Shown: positions 18,387-27,620, counted from the first letter of the stretch. The stretch: 64,000 nt of DNA from Pseudoalteromonas sp. XMcav2-N (GCF_024124545.1 NZ_JAMXSF010000018.1:80639-144638); one strand, 5' to 3'. Program-made: numbers and translations. The notes: generated by a model from the letters alone, not told the origin.

Positions 18387-19754
18387 TTATTCAGATACAT
18401 CGATTTCAAAACTGTAAACGGCTGCACCTTTTAAGAGCGATGTATCTGTGTATACGTTACCAGCATTCCCTTTTTGAAACTCCCGCCTGAGATCCTCAAA
18501 TTCACCCGAAAAATTCAGGGCAGCGACATCCAGGTTTATCTCAATCCCCTCAACTGAGGTGATATTGGTATTCACACTGGTACCAAATTCGAAATCGGGA
18601 ATGGTCGCCTGAGGTTTACTCATGACTTCCCATCGGACTTTACCATTGACAGTGTCTTCCCATAGCAATGTAATGGCAACCATGTTAACTCGTGAATCCA
18701 CGCCCGAAAAATCATAATCGAACAGATTCCCGCTGTATTGGTCCGCCATGGACTGTGCAAATTGCTCGAACGCATTTTGAAAAGCGCTATTGAATAGCAA
18801 AGGCGCCGTTCTACCAGGCTGGCCGTCATCAGCAATGGTGTTTACGGTCGCTGATGAGGTGTACATATCAAAGCCCGGCAAATAAGTATGCTCAGTAACT
18901 GAGTTGTAAGCATAGCTGATGGTGGCAAGGTCCGGGAAGATAAACTTATTTCGCTGGTTTGAGCCCAGGGTGAACTGAGCGCTGAGCTCTTCTTTATCAT
19001 TAAATGAGCTCAGAAATACGCGAGAATTGGGATAATCTGTGTTCGCGAAGGGTAAAGCGGCTATGTTTACCCTCACACCTTGGCTATCAAAGGCGTCATC
19101 GGTTAATTCAAGTAGCCCGTCTCCTTCCAGATTAAACAGGCCGCCACGTACATCACTGTAGTCTTCATTGCTGATATGCAGGATTGCATTCTTACTATCG
19201 GTACATAAATAGGCCGTAGCTGGATTTGGGTTTTGCAACGAGATCTCGTCTCCGATAAAGCCGCTGATATAGTAGTCTGGCTGACTGGCAGAAAGGGCAC
19301 TGAGGTCCACATTTTTCCGAGGGCAGTCACAGCTTGGCTTTTGATCAAACTCGATTATGCCGTAATCTGTGTTGGTTACATCCAGTAAGGTATAGAGCTG
19401 AGTGTGCAGTGTCTGGTCATCTGTACTCTTGGCAACTAAAGAGACATGATGTGTGTTCTCAGGTAGCGTTTGCGCGAGTTTGCCGTCTGCACCTGTTTTA
19501 GCACTGGCAAGAACCTGGCCACTGGCATTATGGAAAATGACATCGGCAACTGTGGGGTTAGGAATTGCGCTACAGTCGTTGATGAGCGTAGTTGTCACTG
19601 AAAACGCTGTGGTTGAATTGCCTTGATCCGGCTTTGAGGCATTGGCTTTTGTTTGTTGTTCATTACCCACAACTGCCTTATCGCCGGATGATCCACCGCA
19701 AGCAGAGAGCGTAATTGCAGTACTGACAGCTAAAAAAAGTCCTTTAAACTTCAT
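18387..19754 (-). CDS. Hypothetical lipoprotein
   Basis: A 455-residue secreted protein. It has a lipoprotein signal: a hydrophobic start ending LSACGG, where Cys19 would be lipidated. A low-complexity Ser/Asp/Lys linker follows. The next region (about residues 50-130) reads like an Ig-like or carboxypeptidase-regulatory-type beta fold (VIFHNASGQVLASAKTGADG). The remaining 320 residues are beta-rich and unassigned. It is followed by its own terminator. No catalytic motif is apparent. Confidence 0.72.
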   Translation of the reverse strand: MKFKGLFLAVSTAITLSACGGSSGDKAVVGNEQQTKANASKPDQGNSTTAFSVTTTLINDCSAIPNPTVADVIFHNASGQVLASAKTGADGKLAQTLPENTHHVSLVAKSTDDQTLHTQLYTLLDVTNTDYGIIEFDQKPSCDCPRKNVDLSALSASQPDYYISGFIGDEISLQNPNPATAYLCTDSKNAILHISNEDYSDVRGGLFNLEGDGLLELTDDAFDSQGVRVNIAALPFANTDYPNSRVFLSSFNDKEELSAQFTLGSNQRNKFIFPDLATISYAYNSVTEHTYLPGFDMYTSSATVNTIADDGQPGRTAPLLFNSAFQNAFEQFAQSMADQYSGNLFDYDFSGVDSRVNMVAITLLWEDTVNGKVRWEVMSKPQATIPDFEFGTSVNTNITSVEGIEINLDVAALNFSGEFEDLRREFQKGNAGNVYTDTSLLKGAAVYSFEIDVSE

Positions 19755-19955
19755 CTTTTCTCCAATTTATAATAGTTATTTCCGTGCACATTAAAGCTAA
19801 ATAGCATTCTAACAGATATGGATGTTCTTGTATTGTGGACAAAAGGCTTTATTTGTATTCAAAGCTGGCTGATTTGTTTTCAGATGTAAATAAGGCTGCG
19901 CATGAGAAATACCAATAAACGCCGCCTTTCGTGGCGTTTGAATCTGTTAGGACTT
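19755..19955. other. Intergenic region before the repeat
   Basis: AT-rich spacer upstream of the lipoprotein gene, which should contain its promoter. A small hairpin (AAACGCC 19917-19923 with GGCGTTT 19933-19939) lies near its right edge. No gene seen. Confidence 0.4.
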
Positions 19956-20128
19956 ATACCAATTTCACTTAATACCTGTTCAATTTGAAGGAGCAAATAT
20001 GCCGCTAATGGCGTTAAAAATTTCTCATTTAGAACCTTTACCTAAGGTATGAGTTCACAAATTTTTGCCTGGTTATCGACGATATTTTCTCGCCTCAAAA
20101 CAGAACACTTAATTAAGCAAATTGGTAT
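19956..20128. repeat. Interspersed ~173-bp repeat, copy 1
   Basis: Bounded by 10-base perfect inverted ends: ATACCAATTT (19956-19965) and AAATTGGTAT (20119-20128). Its reverse complement matches 34917-35078 over nearly the full length. Shared blocks include GAGGCGAGAAAATA, CGATAACCAG, AAATGAGAAATTTTTAAC and AAATTGAACAGGTAT. No ORF inside. It looks like a MITE-like or intergenic palindromic element moved by an enzyme not present here. Confidence 0.8.
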
Positions 20129-20299
20129 TAAAACTCGTCGCAGGGATCCTAGAGCATGCTAGAAGTACCTTGCTCAGGTGCTGTTACACTGTTCACTTAG
20201 TAGGTTAGGAAAGGTAATAGGCGCTCACTTTGCAGGCGGGGATACTCTGCAAGACTCTGGAAATGCAACCTCTTTGGCAGAAGTTGCATTGTCCGGTGA

Positions 20300-20520
20300 T
20301 TAGTTGAAGTCAGTACACGGACCTGTGACGACGCAGTACTGACCAGGGCCCGGGCTTGTCGCAATGGTATCTGTGTCGGTTGGTGGCGGGCAATTTCGGT
20401 AGCTTGGGTAGCTGCTATCAGGTTCGATGGTGCCGCCTGCAACGTTAGGCGTTTGTGCCAGGCTTAACTGCTGAGACTGAGATAACGCCTTTAGCTTGGT
20501 TTTTTTACTTGTAATTTCAT
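20300..20520 (-). pseudogene. Second VAGG-leader peptide gene, frameshifted at an A7 tract
   Basis: ATG at 20520 follows AAGGA and begins MKLQVKK, then meets a stop after nine codons. One extra A in the A7 tract early in the gene would join it to an open frame ending TAA at 20300. The product would be 73 residues: a 30-residue leader (KTKLKALSQSQQLS... ending NVAGG) and a 43-residue core rich in Pro/Thr/Ser with three cysteines. The leader matches the peptide at 10412-10561 in length and sequence. In the zero frame the tract reads A AAA AAA, a classic -1 slippery heptamer. Decay, slippage or a sequencing error are all possible. Confidence 0.6.
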
Positions 20521-20553
20521 GACTTATTTCCTTAATTAATCATATTATAAGTA

Positions 20554-20577
20554 ACCTACGAATTTCCTATTGTAGGT
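20554..20577. promoter_or_regulatory. Inverted repeat and -10 box upstream of the second peptide gene
   Basis: ACCTAC (20554-20559) and GTAGGT (20572-20577) are perfect inverted arms with a 12-base gap. On the minus strand a perfect TATAAT lies just downstream, 20-odd bases before the ATG at 20520. This suggests a regulated promoter for the peptide gene. Confidence 0.4.
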
Positions 20578-20772
20578 ACGGTCAGTTTGGCATGACATTC
20601 GATATGTTGTCAAATTGTTTCAGTGAGAGTGAATACGTTATTTTGATGGGGAGATTTTTGAAAAGACATAGGTCCTTTAAATATGGCACTCTCTGGCAGT
20701 AAACCACATATGGTCTGAGCTCGATAAAAGCGCTACAATTCCCCTTCAGTATTTGCAGGCAGAGAACACCGC

Positions 20773-21978
20773 GTGACCGTTGATCGTCAACTTATCAGTA
20801 CTTTACACACCGCATTTAACAGTATTTTCCAGCAATCTTTATATGCTGATAAAGTCATTCAGCACCATATACATGATAATCCGCATTGGCGTCGTGAAGA
20901 CAAAGGCTATTTTGTAACGACCCTGTATGATTTAGTGCGTTTTGTACGCAAGCTGGCATACCTTAGTAACGTTAGTGAGCAGGAGTTTTGGCCCATCTGG
21001 CAGGCGTATCAGCTGCTCAATGATGAGCACATCCCTGACTGGCCAGAAATGCGCGACTTGTCAAAGTCTGACCTGCAAGAGCGGCTTCAGAATGCACCGC
21101 AGGCTATCCGGCTTAGTTATCCTGATTGGCTGGATACACTGGGGGGTTCTCAACTTGGACAGCAGTGGCCTGTTGTGGCTGAAGCTTTAAATTGCCCAAC
21201 GGGTTATTACCTCAGGGCTAACACCTTAAAAGCCTCGGCAGGCGCCCTGGCCAGTAAGTTAGAGCAGGAACATATCGCCTGTGAGTTAGTTTCTCCAGAA
21301 TTGCCGGATGCACTGACTATTCAGGCAGTCGATAAGCTGTTTAAATCCAGCGCGTTTCAGTCGGGTGAATGCGAAATGCAGGATGCGGGGTCTCAACAGA
21401 TTGCCCCTCTATTAGATGTTGCGCCAGGCATGAAGGTAGTTGATGCCTGCGCCGGAGCGGGGGGAAAGAGCCTGCACCTGGCAGCCTTGATGAAAAACAA
21501 AGGCCGTTTATTGTCTATGGATATTCATCAGCACAAGCTTGATAATCTGAAAAAGCGGGCCAAGCGTGCTGGTTGTCATATGATAGAGACGCGGCTTATT
21601 AAAAATAATAAGACTATTAAACGTCTTAAAGATAAATTCGACCGGGTTTTACTTGATGTGCCCTGCTCCGGTACCGGTGTTTTGCGACGCAACCCAGACA
21701 GTAAATGGCACCTGACGGAGCCGAGTGTCGATGAGCTTATTGCGCTACAAGCTGATCTGCTGCAAAGATACAGTCAAATGTGCCGCCCTGGTGGCAAGCT
21801 GGTGTATGCAACCTGTTCAGTATTGCCGGTTGAAAATCAACAGCAAGTCGCTCAGTTTTTGGATGCAAATCCTGACTGGATTCTACAACAGGAACTGAGT
21901 TTGCTGCCGGGAATAAACTCAGAGTTTGACGGATTTTATGGCGCCGTATTGTGCCGTAACGAACTAACACAAGATTAA
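20773..21978 (+). CDS. RsmB/NOP family RNA cytosine-C5 methyltransferase
   Basis: SAM-dependent rRNA m5C methyltransferase-like protein of 401 residues. The catalytic part has the SAM motif VVDACAGAGGKSLHLA, DVPCSGTG with the first catalytic cysteine, and YATCSVLPVENQQQV with the second. The N-terminal part is a short helical RNA-binding region rather than the full NusB-like domain of RsmB. It starts with GTG. It is followed after 15 bases by the DUF2999 gene, so they are probably co-transcribed. The exact target base is uncertain. Confidence 0.9.
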   Translation: MTVDRQLISTLHTAFNSIFQQSLYADKVIQHHIHDNPHWRREDKGYFVTTLYDLVRFVRKLAYLSNVSEQEFWPIWQAYQLLNDEHIPDWPEMRDLSKSDLQERLQNAPQAIRLSYPDWLDTLGGSQLGQQWPVVAEALNCPTGYYLRANTLKASAGALASKLEQEHIACELVSPELPDALTIQAVDKLFKSSAFQSGECEMQDAGSQQIAPLLDVAPGMKVVDACAGAGGKSLHLAALMKNKGRLLSMDIHQHKLDNLKKRAKRAGCHMIETRLIKNNKTIKRLKDKFDRVLLDVPCSGTGVLRRNPDSKWHLTEPSVDELIALQADLLQRYSQMCRPGGKLVYATCSVLPVENQQQVAQFLDANPDWILQQELSLLPGINSEFDGFYGAVLCRNELTQD

Positions 21979-21993
21979 AATAGGATAAAACAC

Positions 21994-22245
21994 ATGAATC
22001 CAATTATTGCCTTGCTCAAAGAGCACAACATCAGTGACGAAAAAATCAATGAAGTATTTCAGGCATTGACCGAAAACCCGCTAATGGCCATGGCCGTTGT
22101 TCAGCAGTTGAACATTCCTGCTGACAAACTTCAGCAGTTGATGGCGCTTGTGATGCAAAATCCAGCACTGATAAAAGAAGCAGTACAGGAGCTTGGTCTT
22201 GATTATGATAAAGTTGAACAAGCAAAAGCACAGCTTAAACAATAA
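21994..22245 (+). CDS. DUF2999 family small protein
   Basis: An 83-residue, all-helical, acidic soluble protein (MNPIIALLKEHNISDEKINE...). I recognise it as DUF2999, found in marine gammaproteobacteria without a known role. It has repeated helix pairs and no catalytic residues. It begins 15 bases after the methyltransferase stop and is followed by a weak hairpin. Confidence 0.75.
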   Translation: MNPIIALLKEHNISDEKINEVFQALTENPLMAMAVVQQLNIPADKLQQLMALVMQNPALIKEAVQELGLDYDKVEQAKAQLKQ

Positions 22246-22266
22246 GTAATCACATTAGTATAAATG

Positions 22267-22290
22267 GGCTGGAGATCCTATCCAGCCTGT
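22267..22290 (+). terminator. Weak hairpin after DUF2999
   Basis: GGCTGGA (22267-22273) and TCCAGCC (22281-22287) form a 7-bp stem with a 7-base loop, followed by TGTTC and only later a T run. A plausible but weak terminator. Confidence 0.45.
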
Positions 22291-22395
22291 TCGGTGCTCG
22301 AATTTTTTCAGATTTCTCATCAGACAAATTTGTTTCCTTTGACTAAACTAGATGCTAACCGCGTGGTAGCACTATTTTAAGAATAAGGACACACA

Positions 22396-23193
22396 ATGCT
22401 CTCCAGCAAAACCCTTGAACATGACTCACCTATGGTGTTTGTGTTTTTCACGGTCATTGCCTGCTTTTTCTATTTTGTTCGACCTGGGTTTATGCCGCCA
22501 GCGCCACAGACAGACAAACCCAGTCAGCTCCTGTTTCCAAAAAACTTACAGCACTATCTCAGTAACCCAGATGCCAAGGCCGTGCTGGGGATCGATGTGT
22601 CACATTATCAGGGGGTTGTCGATTGGCAGCAGGTGGCACAAGCCGGAGTGCAGTTTGTTTATATCAAGGCGACTGATGGCATTACTTATCGGGACCCGGA
22701 CTTCTATTCACATTTCAAAGGCGCTCAGGCGGCAGGCCTGAAGGTCGGGGCGTACCATTTCTTTGAACCAGACGATGATCCCATTAAGCAGGTCGACAAC
22801 TTTGTGACGACTGTGCAGGGGCTGGGACTGACATTGATGCCTATGTTGGATGTGGAGATCACCAGTAATCGATCTTCACAGCAGATCAGCAGTGGAGTTG
22901 CTAAATTCATTGCGGCCGTTGAGAAGCGTATCGGGTGTCAGACTATCCTCTATAGTTATGGAGATTATTGGCAACAGAATTTATCGGATCAATTTGCCAA
23001 CCAACCTTTTTGGTTAGCCGATTACGCCGACAGTCCCAGTGTGCCAGAGCAGGCGCATGCGTGGTGGCTGTGGCAATATTCAGATTCTGCACGAGTTGCC
23101 GGGGTGCAGACTCAGGTTGATATTGATGTGGTGATAGCCGGTGAATCAGGGCTTGCTGCAATGAAGTGCACAAGTAAGGGAGCAAAATCATGA
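22396..23193 (+). CDS. Membrane-anchored GH25 lysozyme-like hydrolase
   Basis: A 265-residue protein with an N-terminal membrane anchor (MVFVFFTVIACFFYFV) and a periplasmic GH25 (muramidase) domain. Catalytic acidic residues are visible: GIDVSHYQG at the start of the barrel and MLDVEITS (Asp-x-Glu) in the middle. A WLWQYSDSARVAG segment and a closing VDIDVV follow, as usual for the family. It would cut peptidoglycan between MurNAc and GlcNAc. AAGGA precedes the ATG. Its stop overlaps the start of the next gene (ATGA), so the two are coupled. Confidence 0.9.
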   Translation: MLSSKTLEHDSPMVFVFFTVIACFFYFVRPGFMPPAPQTDKPSQLLFPKNLQHYLSNPDAKAVLGIDVSHYQGVVDWQQVAQAGVQFVYIKATDGITYRDPDFYSHFKGAQAAGLKVGAYHFFEPDDDPIKQVDNFVTTVQGLGLTLMPMLDVEITSNRSSQQISSGVAKFIAAVEKRIGCQTILYSYGDYWQQNLSDQFANQPFWLADYADSPSVPEQAHAWWLWQYSDSARVAGVQTQVDIDVVIAGESGLAAMKCTSKGAKS

Positions 23194-24101
23194 ACTTTGC
23201 GAAACAGCTTTGGCAACATGAGCACACAATAATGCGGGCTCTTTTACTGCTGGTTGTGGTGAGCTTTTTAACTTTGGTCATGCTTCACTACCATGACTGG
23301 CAGCACCGTCCGGATGCGTTATACCTCAGCAATCAGGCGTATCTGCATCATGTGGAGGTGCAGGCATTAGACGATTTGTTTTATCTGGCCGAGATCAATG
23401 GTCTGCTTAAAGTCGTCGAAAGCAGTCAGGTTGGGGTGTCGTTTATTGCCGAGTTTAAAGTGGATGTTGGCAATATGATCGCGACGGTTACACACTATCT
23501 GCAACAAGGCATCAACCTGAACCTTGCGTCACTGGTTGCCGTGGAGATCCTATCCTTACTCAGTGAAGCGGCCCATGTCATCGTTATGCCGTTGTTGGTG
23601 GTTACTTTGAGCGGCGCGACTATATGGCTGTGTGCTGAACTATTTGGTTTTCCCGTCGTTATGTGCGCGGTGCTTAAGCGAGTGTGTGAAGGCTTACTAC
23701 TCACTTTTGTTATGCTCCACCTGATACTGCCTTATGCTATTCATATTAGTGGGGCCATTAGTCACTCCGTCAGTGCCAGTTACAAAACGACGGGTCGCAC
23801 AGCATTATTGCAATATCATCAGGATGTCACGTACGGGCAAAATAAAGCGTCACTAAAAGATAAAGCAGAGTCGAGTATCCATGAGCTGGAGAAAGTGTCA
23901 CCTAAGCATGTCAGATATCAGCAAAATGCTTTGTCACACTATTTGGTAAGTACGCTGGCGGTAAATCTGTTTGACCTGATCTTAATGCCACTGCTGCTTA
24001 TTTGGGGGTTTTATCGAATTGTGAAAGGGCTTTACCTGCATGCACAGGAAACCTATCGGATGGTAAAGAATCGTACTTCAGAAACGATAAAAGGGCCATA
24101 A
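23190..24101 (+). CDS. Hypothetical membrane protein paired with GH25 lysozyme
   Basis: A 303-residue protein of no family I recognise. Hydrophobic segments lie near residues 12-30, 110-150, 155-185 and 250-275, with a soluble region (about 190-245) rich in Lys/Ser/His that would sit on one side of the membrane. It is translationally coupled to the lysozyme by a 4-base overlap. This suggests a partner that controls, positions or is protected from that enzyme (inference). The stop codon lies inside the following hairpin. Confidence 0.65.
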   Translation: MNFAKQLWQHEHTIMRALLLLVVVSFLTLVMLHYHDWQHRPDALYLSNQAYLHHVEVQALDDLFYLAEINGLLKVVESSQVGVSFIAEFKVDVGNMIATVTHYLQQGINLNLASLVAVEILSLLSEAAHVIVMPLLVVTLSGATIWLCAELFGFPVVMCAVLKRVCEGLLLTFVMLHLILPYAIHISGAISHSVSASYKTTGRTALLQYHQDVTYGQNKASLKDKAESSIHELEKVSPKHVRYQQNALSHYLVSTLAVNLFDLILMPLLLIWGFYRIVKGLYLHAQETYRMVKNRTSETIKGP

Positions 24102-24110
24102 AGGCCCTTT
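24090..24110 (+). terminator. Hairpin at the end of the lysozyme operon
   Basis: AAAGGGCC (24090-24097) and GGCCCTTT (24103-24110) with a loop containing the stop codon. The U tract is short, so termination may be partial. Confidence 0.55.
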
Positions 24111-24201
24111 GGTGAAGTATCGTTCAAGTTAGTTTGGTTACTCTAACCCCTTAAAGCAACCAACCAATTGTTTTGCAACTGAGGCTTATCTCATTAAGTT
24201 T

Positions 24202-25425
24202 CTAAGCTAGCGAGAGGAAAAACCCTGCAATTGCTGCGCTCATTAGGTTAGCCATAGACCCTGCTAAAACCGCCCTGAGCCCTAAGCGTGCGATATCCTT
24301 TCGTCGACTTGGCGCCATACCGCCCAGTCCGCCTAGTAAGATGGCTATCGATGACAAGTTAGCAAATCCACATAACGCGAATGTGACAATCGCTTGTGTG
24401 TGCTCACTTAACGTGTCGCGATAATTCATAAAGTCCAGGTAAGCAACGAACTCATTCACAACCAGTTTCTGGCCGATAAAGCTGCCCGCCTGAGTGGCTT
24501 CTGCCCAAGGTACGCCTAACATCCAGGCAACCGGAGCAAATACATAGCCTAAAATCTCTTGTAATGTCAGTGTCGGATGGTCAAAGAAACCACCAATACC
24601 GCCTAATAAACCGTTTAAGAGTGCAATCAAAGCAACAAAGGCCAGTAGCATTGCACCGACATTTAATGCCAAATGCATACCACTTGACGCACCTGCGGCA
24701 GCAGCGTCGATCACATTAACCGGTTTGTCGTCGCCGCTATCAACCTCTGCCAGGTTTTCTTTCGGCTTTTCGGTTTCCGGCACAATCATCTTGGCCATCA
24801 GGAAACCACCTGGCGCCGCCATAAAGCTGGCTGCGATCAGATATTTAAGTTCAACCCCGATAGCTACATAGCCAGCCATGACTGACCCTGCTACCGTTGC
24901 CAGACCACCTACCATGACGGCAAAAAGCTCTGACTGGGTCATCTTAGGGATAAAAGGTTTTACAATTAAAGGTGCTTCGGTTTGTCCCACAAAAATATTT
25001 GCCGTTGCCGACAAAGATTCTGGTCTGGACGTCTTCAGCAGCTTTTGTAGACCACCCCCTAAGATTTTGATGATCCACTCCATAATGCCGATGTGGTATA
25101 ACACACCCACTAAGGCGGAGAAGAATACGATCACCGGCAGTACCTGGATCGCAAAAATAAACCCTATATTGTCTGCACCCGCTAACGGGCCAAACAGAAA
25201 ACTGATCCCGTCATTGGCGTAACCAATGACAGATGAAACAGCCTTCGACATGGCCGCAAGCGCGTTTTTACCGGCTTCTACGAAAAGTACAAAGCCACCA
25301 ATGAGTATTTGCATGATAAATGCGATACCCACGGTTCGATAATTAATGGCACTACGCTTGGTGGAAGCTGCGTAGGCGATGGCTAGTAGCATTAACATGC
25401 CGACTAAGCTCATTATTGTTGTCAT
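24202..25425 (-). CDS. Concentrative nucleoside transporter (NupC/CNT family)
   Basis: Inner-membrane cation-coupled nucleoside importer of 407 residues. Signature segments are VGQTEAPLIVKPF, GGLATVAGSVMAGYV and the C-terminal CGFANLSSIAILLGG. It lies 17 bases downstream of udk on the same strand, forming a nucleoside uptake/phosphorylation pair. Opposite are deoB and deoD, so import, phosphorylation and phosphorolysis are grouped here. Confidence 0.94.
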   Translation of the reverse strand: MTTIMSLVGMLMLLAIAYAASTKRSAINYRTVGIAFIMQILIGGFVLFVEAGKNALAAMSKAVSSVIGYANDGISFLFGPLAGADNIGFIFAIQVLPVIVFFSALVGVLYHIGIMEWIIKILGGGLQKLLKTSRPESLSATANIFVGQTEAPLIVKPFIPKMTQSELFAVMVGGLATVAGSVMAGYVAIGVELKYLIAASFMAAPGGFLMAKMIVPETEKPKENLAEVDSGDDKPVNVIDAAAAGASSGMHLALNVGAMLLAFVALIALLNGLLGGIGGFFDHPTLTLQEILGYVFAPVAWMLGVPWAEATQAGSFIGQKLVVNEFVAYLDFMNYRDTLSEHTQAIVTFALCGFANLSSIAILLGGLGGMAPSRRKDIARLGLRAVLAGSMANLMSAAIAGFFLSLA

Positions 25426-25442
25426 GCCAGATTGTTCCCGTA

Positions 25443-26072
25443 TTATTCTTGCAGTAAATATTTTATTTTACTTTTAATAATATCAATCGCAACGCGATTC
25501 ATACCGCCACGGGTAACGACCAAGTCGGCATTGTGCTTTGAAGGCTCAATAAACTGGTAAAACATAGGTCTTACCGTTGCCTGATATTGCTCAACCACCG
25601 AAGAGATACTTCTACCGCGAGTTTCTATGTCTCGTTGCATTCTTCGCAGCAGACAGATATCAAGCGGCGTATCAATAAAAACCTTGATATCAAATTCTTC
25701 GATTAATGCTGGATCGCTTAACAGTAAGATCCCTTCAACGACTAAAATCTTTGCCGGGTTTACCGTGCGTGTCTCACTACTGCGTGTATGTTGAGCATAG
25801 TCATAAGTCGGTACTTGTACAGACTTACCTTGACGCAGTTGCGTCAGATGCTCTTTCATTAACGCATGTTCAAACGCATCCGGATGGTCATAGTTCGTTT
25901 GAGTTCTGTGTTCAAACGGCAAATGCGATTGATCTTTATAATAGGCGTCTTCTTCTATAACGGCGATGGCACCCGATTCAAGTTCGTTTACTAATTCGTT
26001 ATAAATAGTTTGACTAAAAAGAGACTTACCGGACGCAGATGCGCCGGCGATGGCTATAATTGTTCGTGTCAC
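25443..26072 (-). CDS. udk: Uridine kinase
   Basis: Phosphorylates uridine and cytidine to UMP and CMP using ATP or GTP. The 209-residue length is normal. The Walker A GASASGKSLFSQT is at residues 9-21; nucleoside-contacting EDAYYKDQS and YDHPDAFEH follow, then RRMQRDIETRGRS in the lid region. It is first gene of the leftward operon with the CNT transporter. Confidence 0.93.
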   Translation of the reverse strand: MTRTIIAIAGASASGKSLFSQTIYNELVNELESGAIAVIEEDAYYKDQSHLPFEHRTQTNYDHPDAFEHALMKEHLTQLRQGKSVQVPTYDYAQHTRSSETRTVNPAKILVVEGILLLSDPALIEEFDIKVFIDTPLDICLLRRMQRDIETRGRSISSVVEQYQATVRPMFYQFIEPSKHNADLVVTRGGMNRVAIDIIKSKIKYLLQE

Positions 26073-26388
26073 TAAAGTTCACACCCAGCAGTTGTTAATG
26101 TTGGAAGATCACAATAGCAAAAAAGACACGATTAATCTCTTTTGCCTCGCTTAAGGATCAAATTTAATTGTTTTGGTTATAACAAAACAGGACTTATGTC
26201 CGCTGGTCCAATTAGTGATGAGATTTAATTAATATAGGTACAAATGGTTTTTTGTTATGCTTTTATGACAGCGGACTTATGTCCTGTACGTTAATTTTGG
26301 CTACAAATAAAGTAACACCCTCTGACGAGTATCGATGATAAAAAAACAAAATCGCAGCGCGTCAGAATAAACAGATAAGAGGTAGATT
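26073..26388. promoter_or_regulatory. Divergent nucleoside-operon promoter region with paired operators
   Basis: The udk/deoB spacer holds two copies of GGACTTATGTCC, at 26190-26201 and 26273-26284. They start 83 bp apart, close to eight helical turns. Flanks continue the similarity in opposite orientation: CAGGACTTATGTCCGCTG at 26188-26205 and CAGCGGACTTATGTCCTG at 26269-26286. One site is nearer each divergent gene. A dimeric repressor could bind both and loop the DNA. The regulator is not in the window and I do not name it. Confidence 0.7.
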
Positions 26389-27603
26389 ATGGCAAGAGCA
26401 ATCATATTAATGGCAGACAGCTTAGGAATAGGGGCTGCACCTGATGCCGATAAATTTGGAGATGCTGGTGCCAATACCTTAGCTCATCTGTTAGCAGCTT
26501 ATAAGAAAGAGAAAGGCGAAGCCTTATCTTTACCTAATTTAAGTAAGTTAGGTTTGATTGCCGCATGTGAAGCAGCAGGCAAAGAAACGTGTGAGGTCGC
26601 CGAGCGCATAGAGCCACAAGCTGCCTGGGGCTACGCAAAAGAATTATCCAGCGGTAAAGACACACCGTCTGGACACTGGGAAATGGCAGGCGTACCTGTG
26701 TTATTTGAGTGGGGGTATTTCCCAAATACACAACCTTGTTTCCCGCAAGAATTTATTGATGAGTTGTGCAAGCGTGCAGAAATCCCGGGTATTTTGGGCA
26801 ACTGCTATGCATCAGGCACAACTATATTAGAGCAACTGGGTGAAGAGCACGTCAAAACTGGCATGCCTATTTGCTATACCTCAGTTGACAGTGTGTTTCA
26901 AATAGCCGCACATGAGCAATCATTCGGCCTTGACAAACTTTATCAGGTATGTGAAATCGCACGGGCACTGCTTGATGAAATGAATATAGGACGAGTGATT
27001 GCGCGGCCATTTATAGGCACTTCGAGTGCCGACTTTATTCGTACTGGTAATCGTCGCGATTACTCAGTGTTGCCACCGTCGCCAACAGTGTTAGATAAGC
27101 TGGCGAATGATGGTGGTGAAGTAATTAGTATAGGTAAAATCGCTGATATCTATGCACATCAGGGCATTACGCAAAAGCATAAAGCACCTGGGTTGATGAA
27201 TTTGCTGGAAAAAACCAGCGAAGTCATCGACCGTGCACCGGACCATAGCCTGATCTTCACCAATTTGGTGGATTTTGACGAAAAGTTCGGTCACCGCCGC
27301 AATGCGGTTGGATATGCAGAAGCGCTGGCACAATTTGATGCCTATTTACCGACTATACTCGACCAGTTAAAAGACGATGATCTGCTGCTTATTACGGCGG
27401 ATCACGGTTGTGATCCGACCGCACCGGGCACAGACCACACCCGCGAATATGTGCCAGTATTGGCGTATCGCAACGGAATGAACAATACTCCGTTAGGTGA
27501 AAGAAACAGCTTCGCAGATATGGGCCAGACACTGGCTCAATGGTTTAACTTATCTGCTTGTGATTATGGTGACGGCTTTGCAGCCAAACTCGCTAAGGCT
27601 TGA
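26389..27603 (+). CDS. deoB: Phosphopentomutase
   Basis: Interconverts (deoxy)ribose-1-phosphate and -5-phosphate, linking nucleoside breakdown to central metabolism. The 404-residue length is normal. As an alkaline-phosphatase superfamily member it has metal sites in MADSLGIGAAPDADKFGDAG (N-terminus) and TADHGCDPTAPGTDHTRE (C-terminus), and SGKDTPSGHWEMAG around the catalytic threonine. It is followed 17 bases later by deoD. Confidence 0.96.
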   Translation: MARAIILMADSLGIGAAPDADKFGDAGANTLAHLLAAYKKEKGEALSLPNLSKLGLIAACEAAGKETCEVAERIEPQAAWGYAKELSSGKDTPSGHWEMAGVPVLFEWGYFPNTQPCFPQEFIDELCKRAEIPGILGNCYASGTTILEQLGEEHVKTGMPICYTSVDSVFQIAAHEQSFGLDKLYQVCEIARALLDEMNIGRVIARPFIGTSSADFIRTGNRRDYSVLPPSPTVLDKLANDGGEVISIGKIADIYAHQGITQKHKAPGLMNLLEKTSEVIDRAPDHSLIFTNLVDFDEKFGHRRNAVGYAEALAQFDAYLPTILDQLKDDDLLLITADHGCDPTAPGTDHTREYVPVLAYRNGMNNTPLGERNSFADMGQTLAQWFNLSACDYGDGFAAKLAKA

Positions 27604-27620
27604 TTTAAAGGAAACATGTT

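Noticed and set aside
20197..20442. 81-codon minus-strand frame overlapping the second peptide gene
   Set aside because: It is an out-of-frame reading of the peptide gene and gives no leader or known motif.
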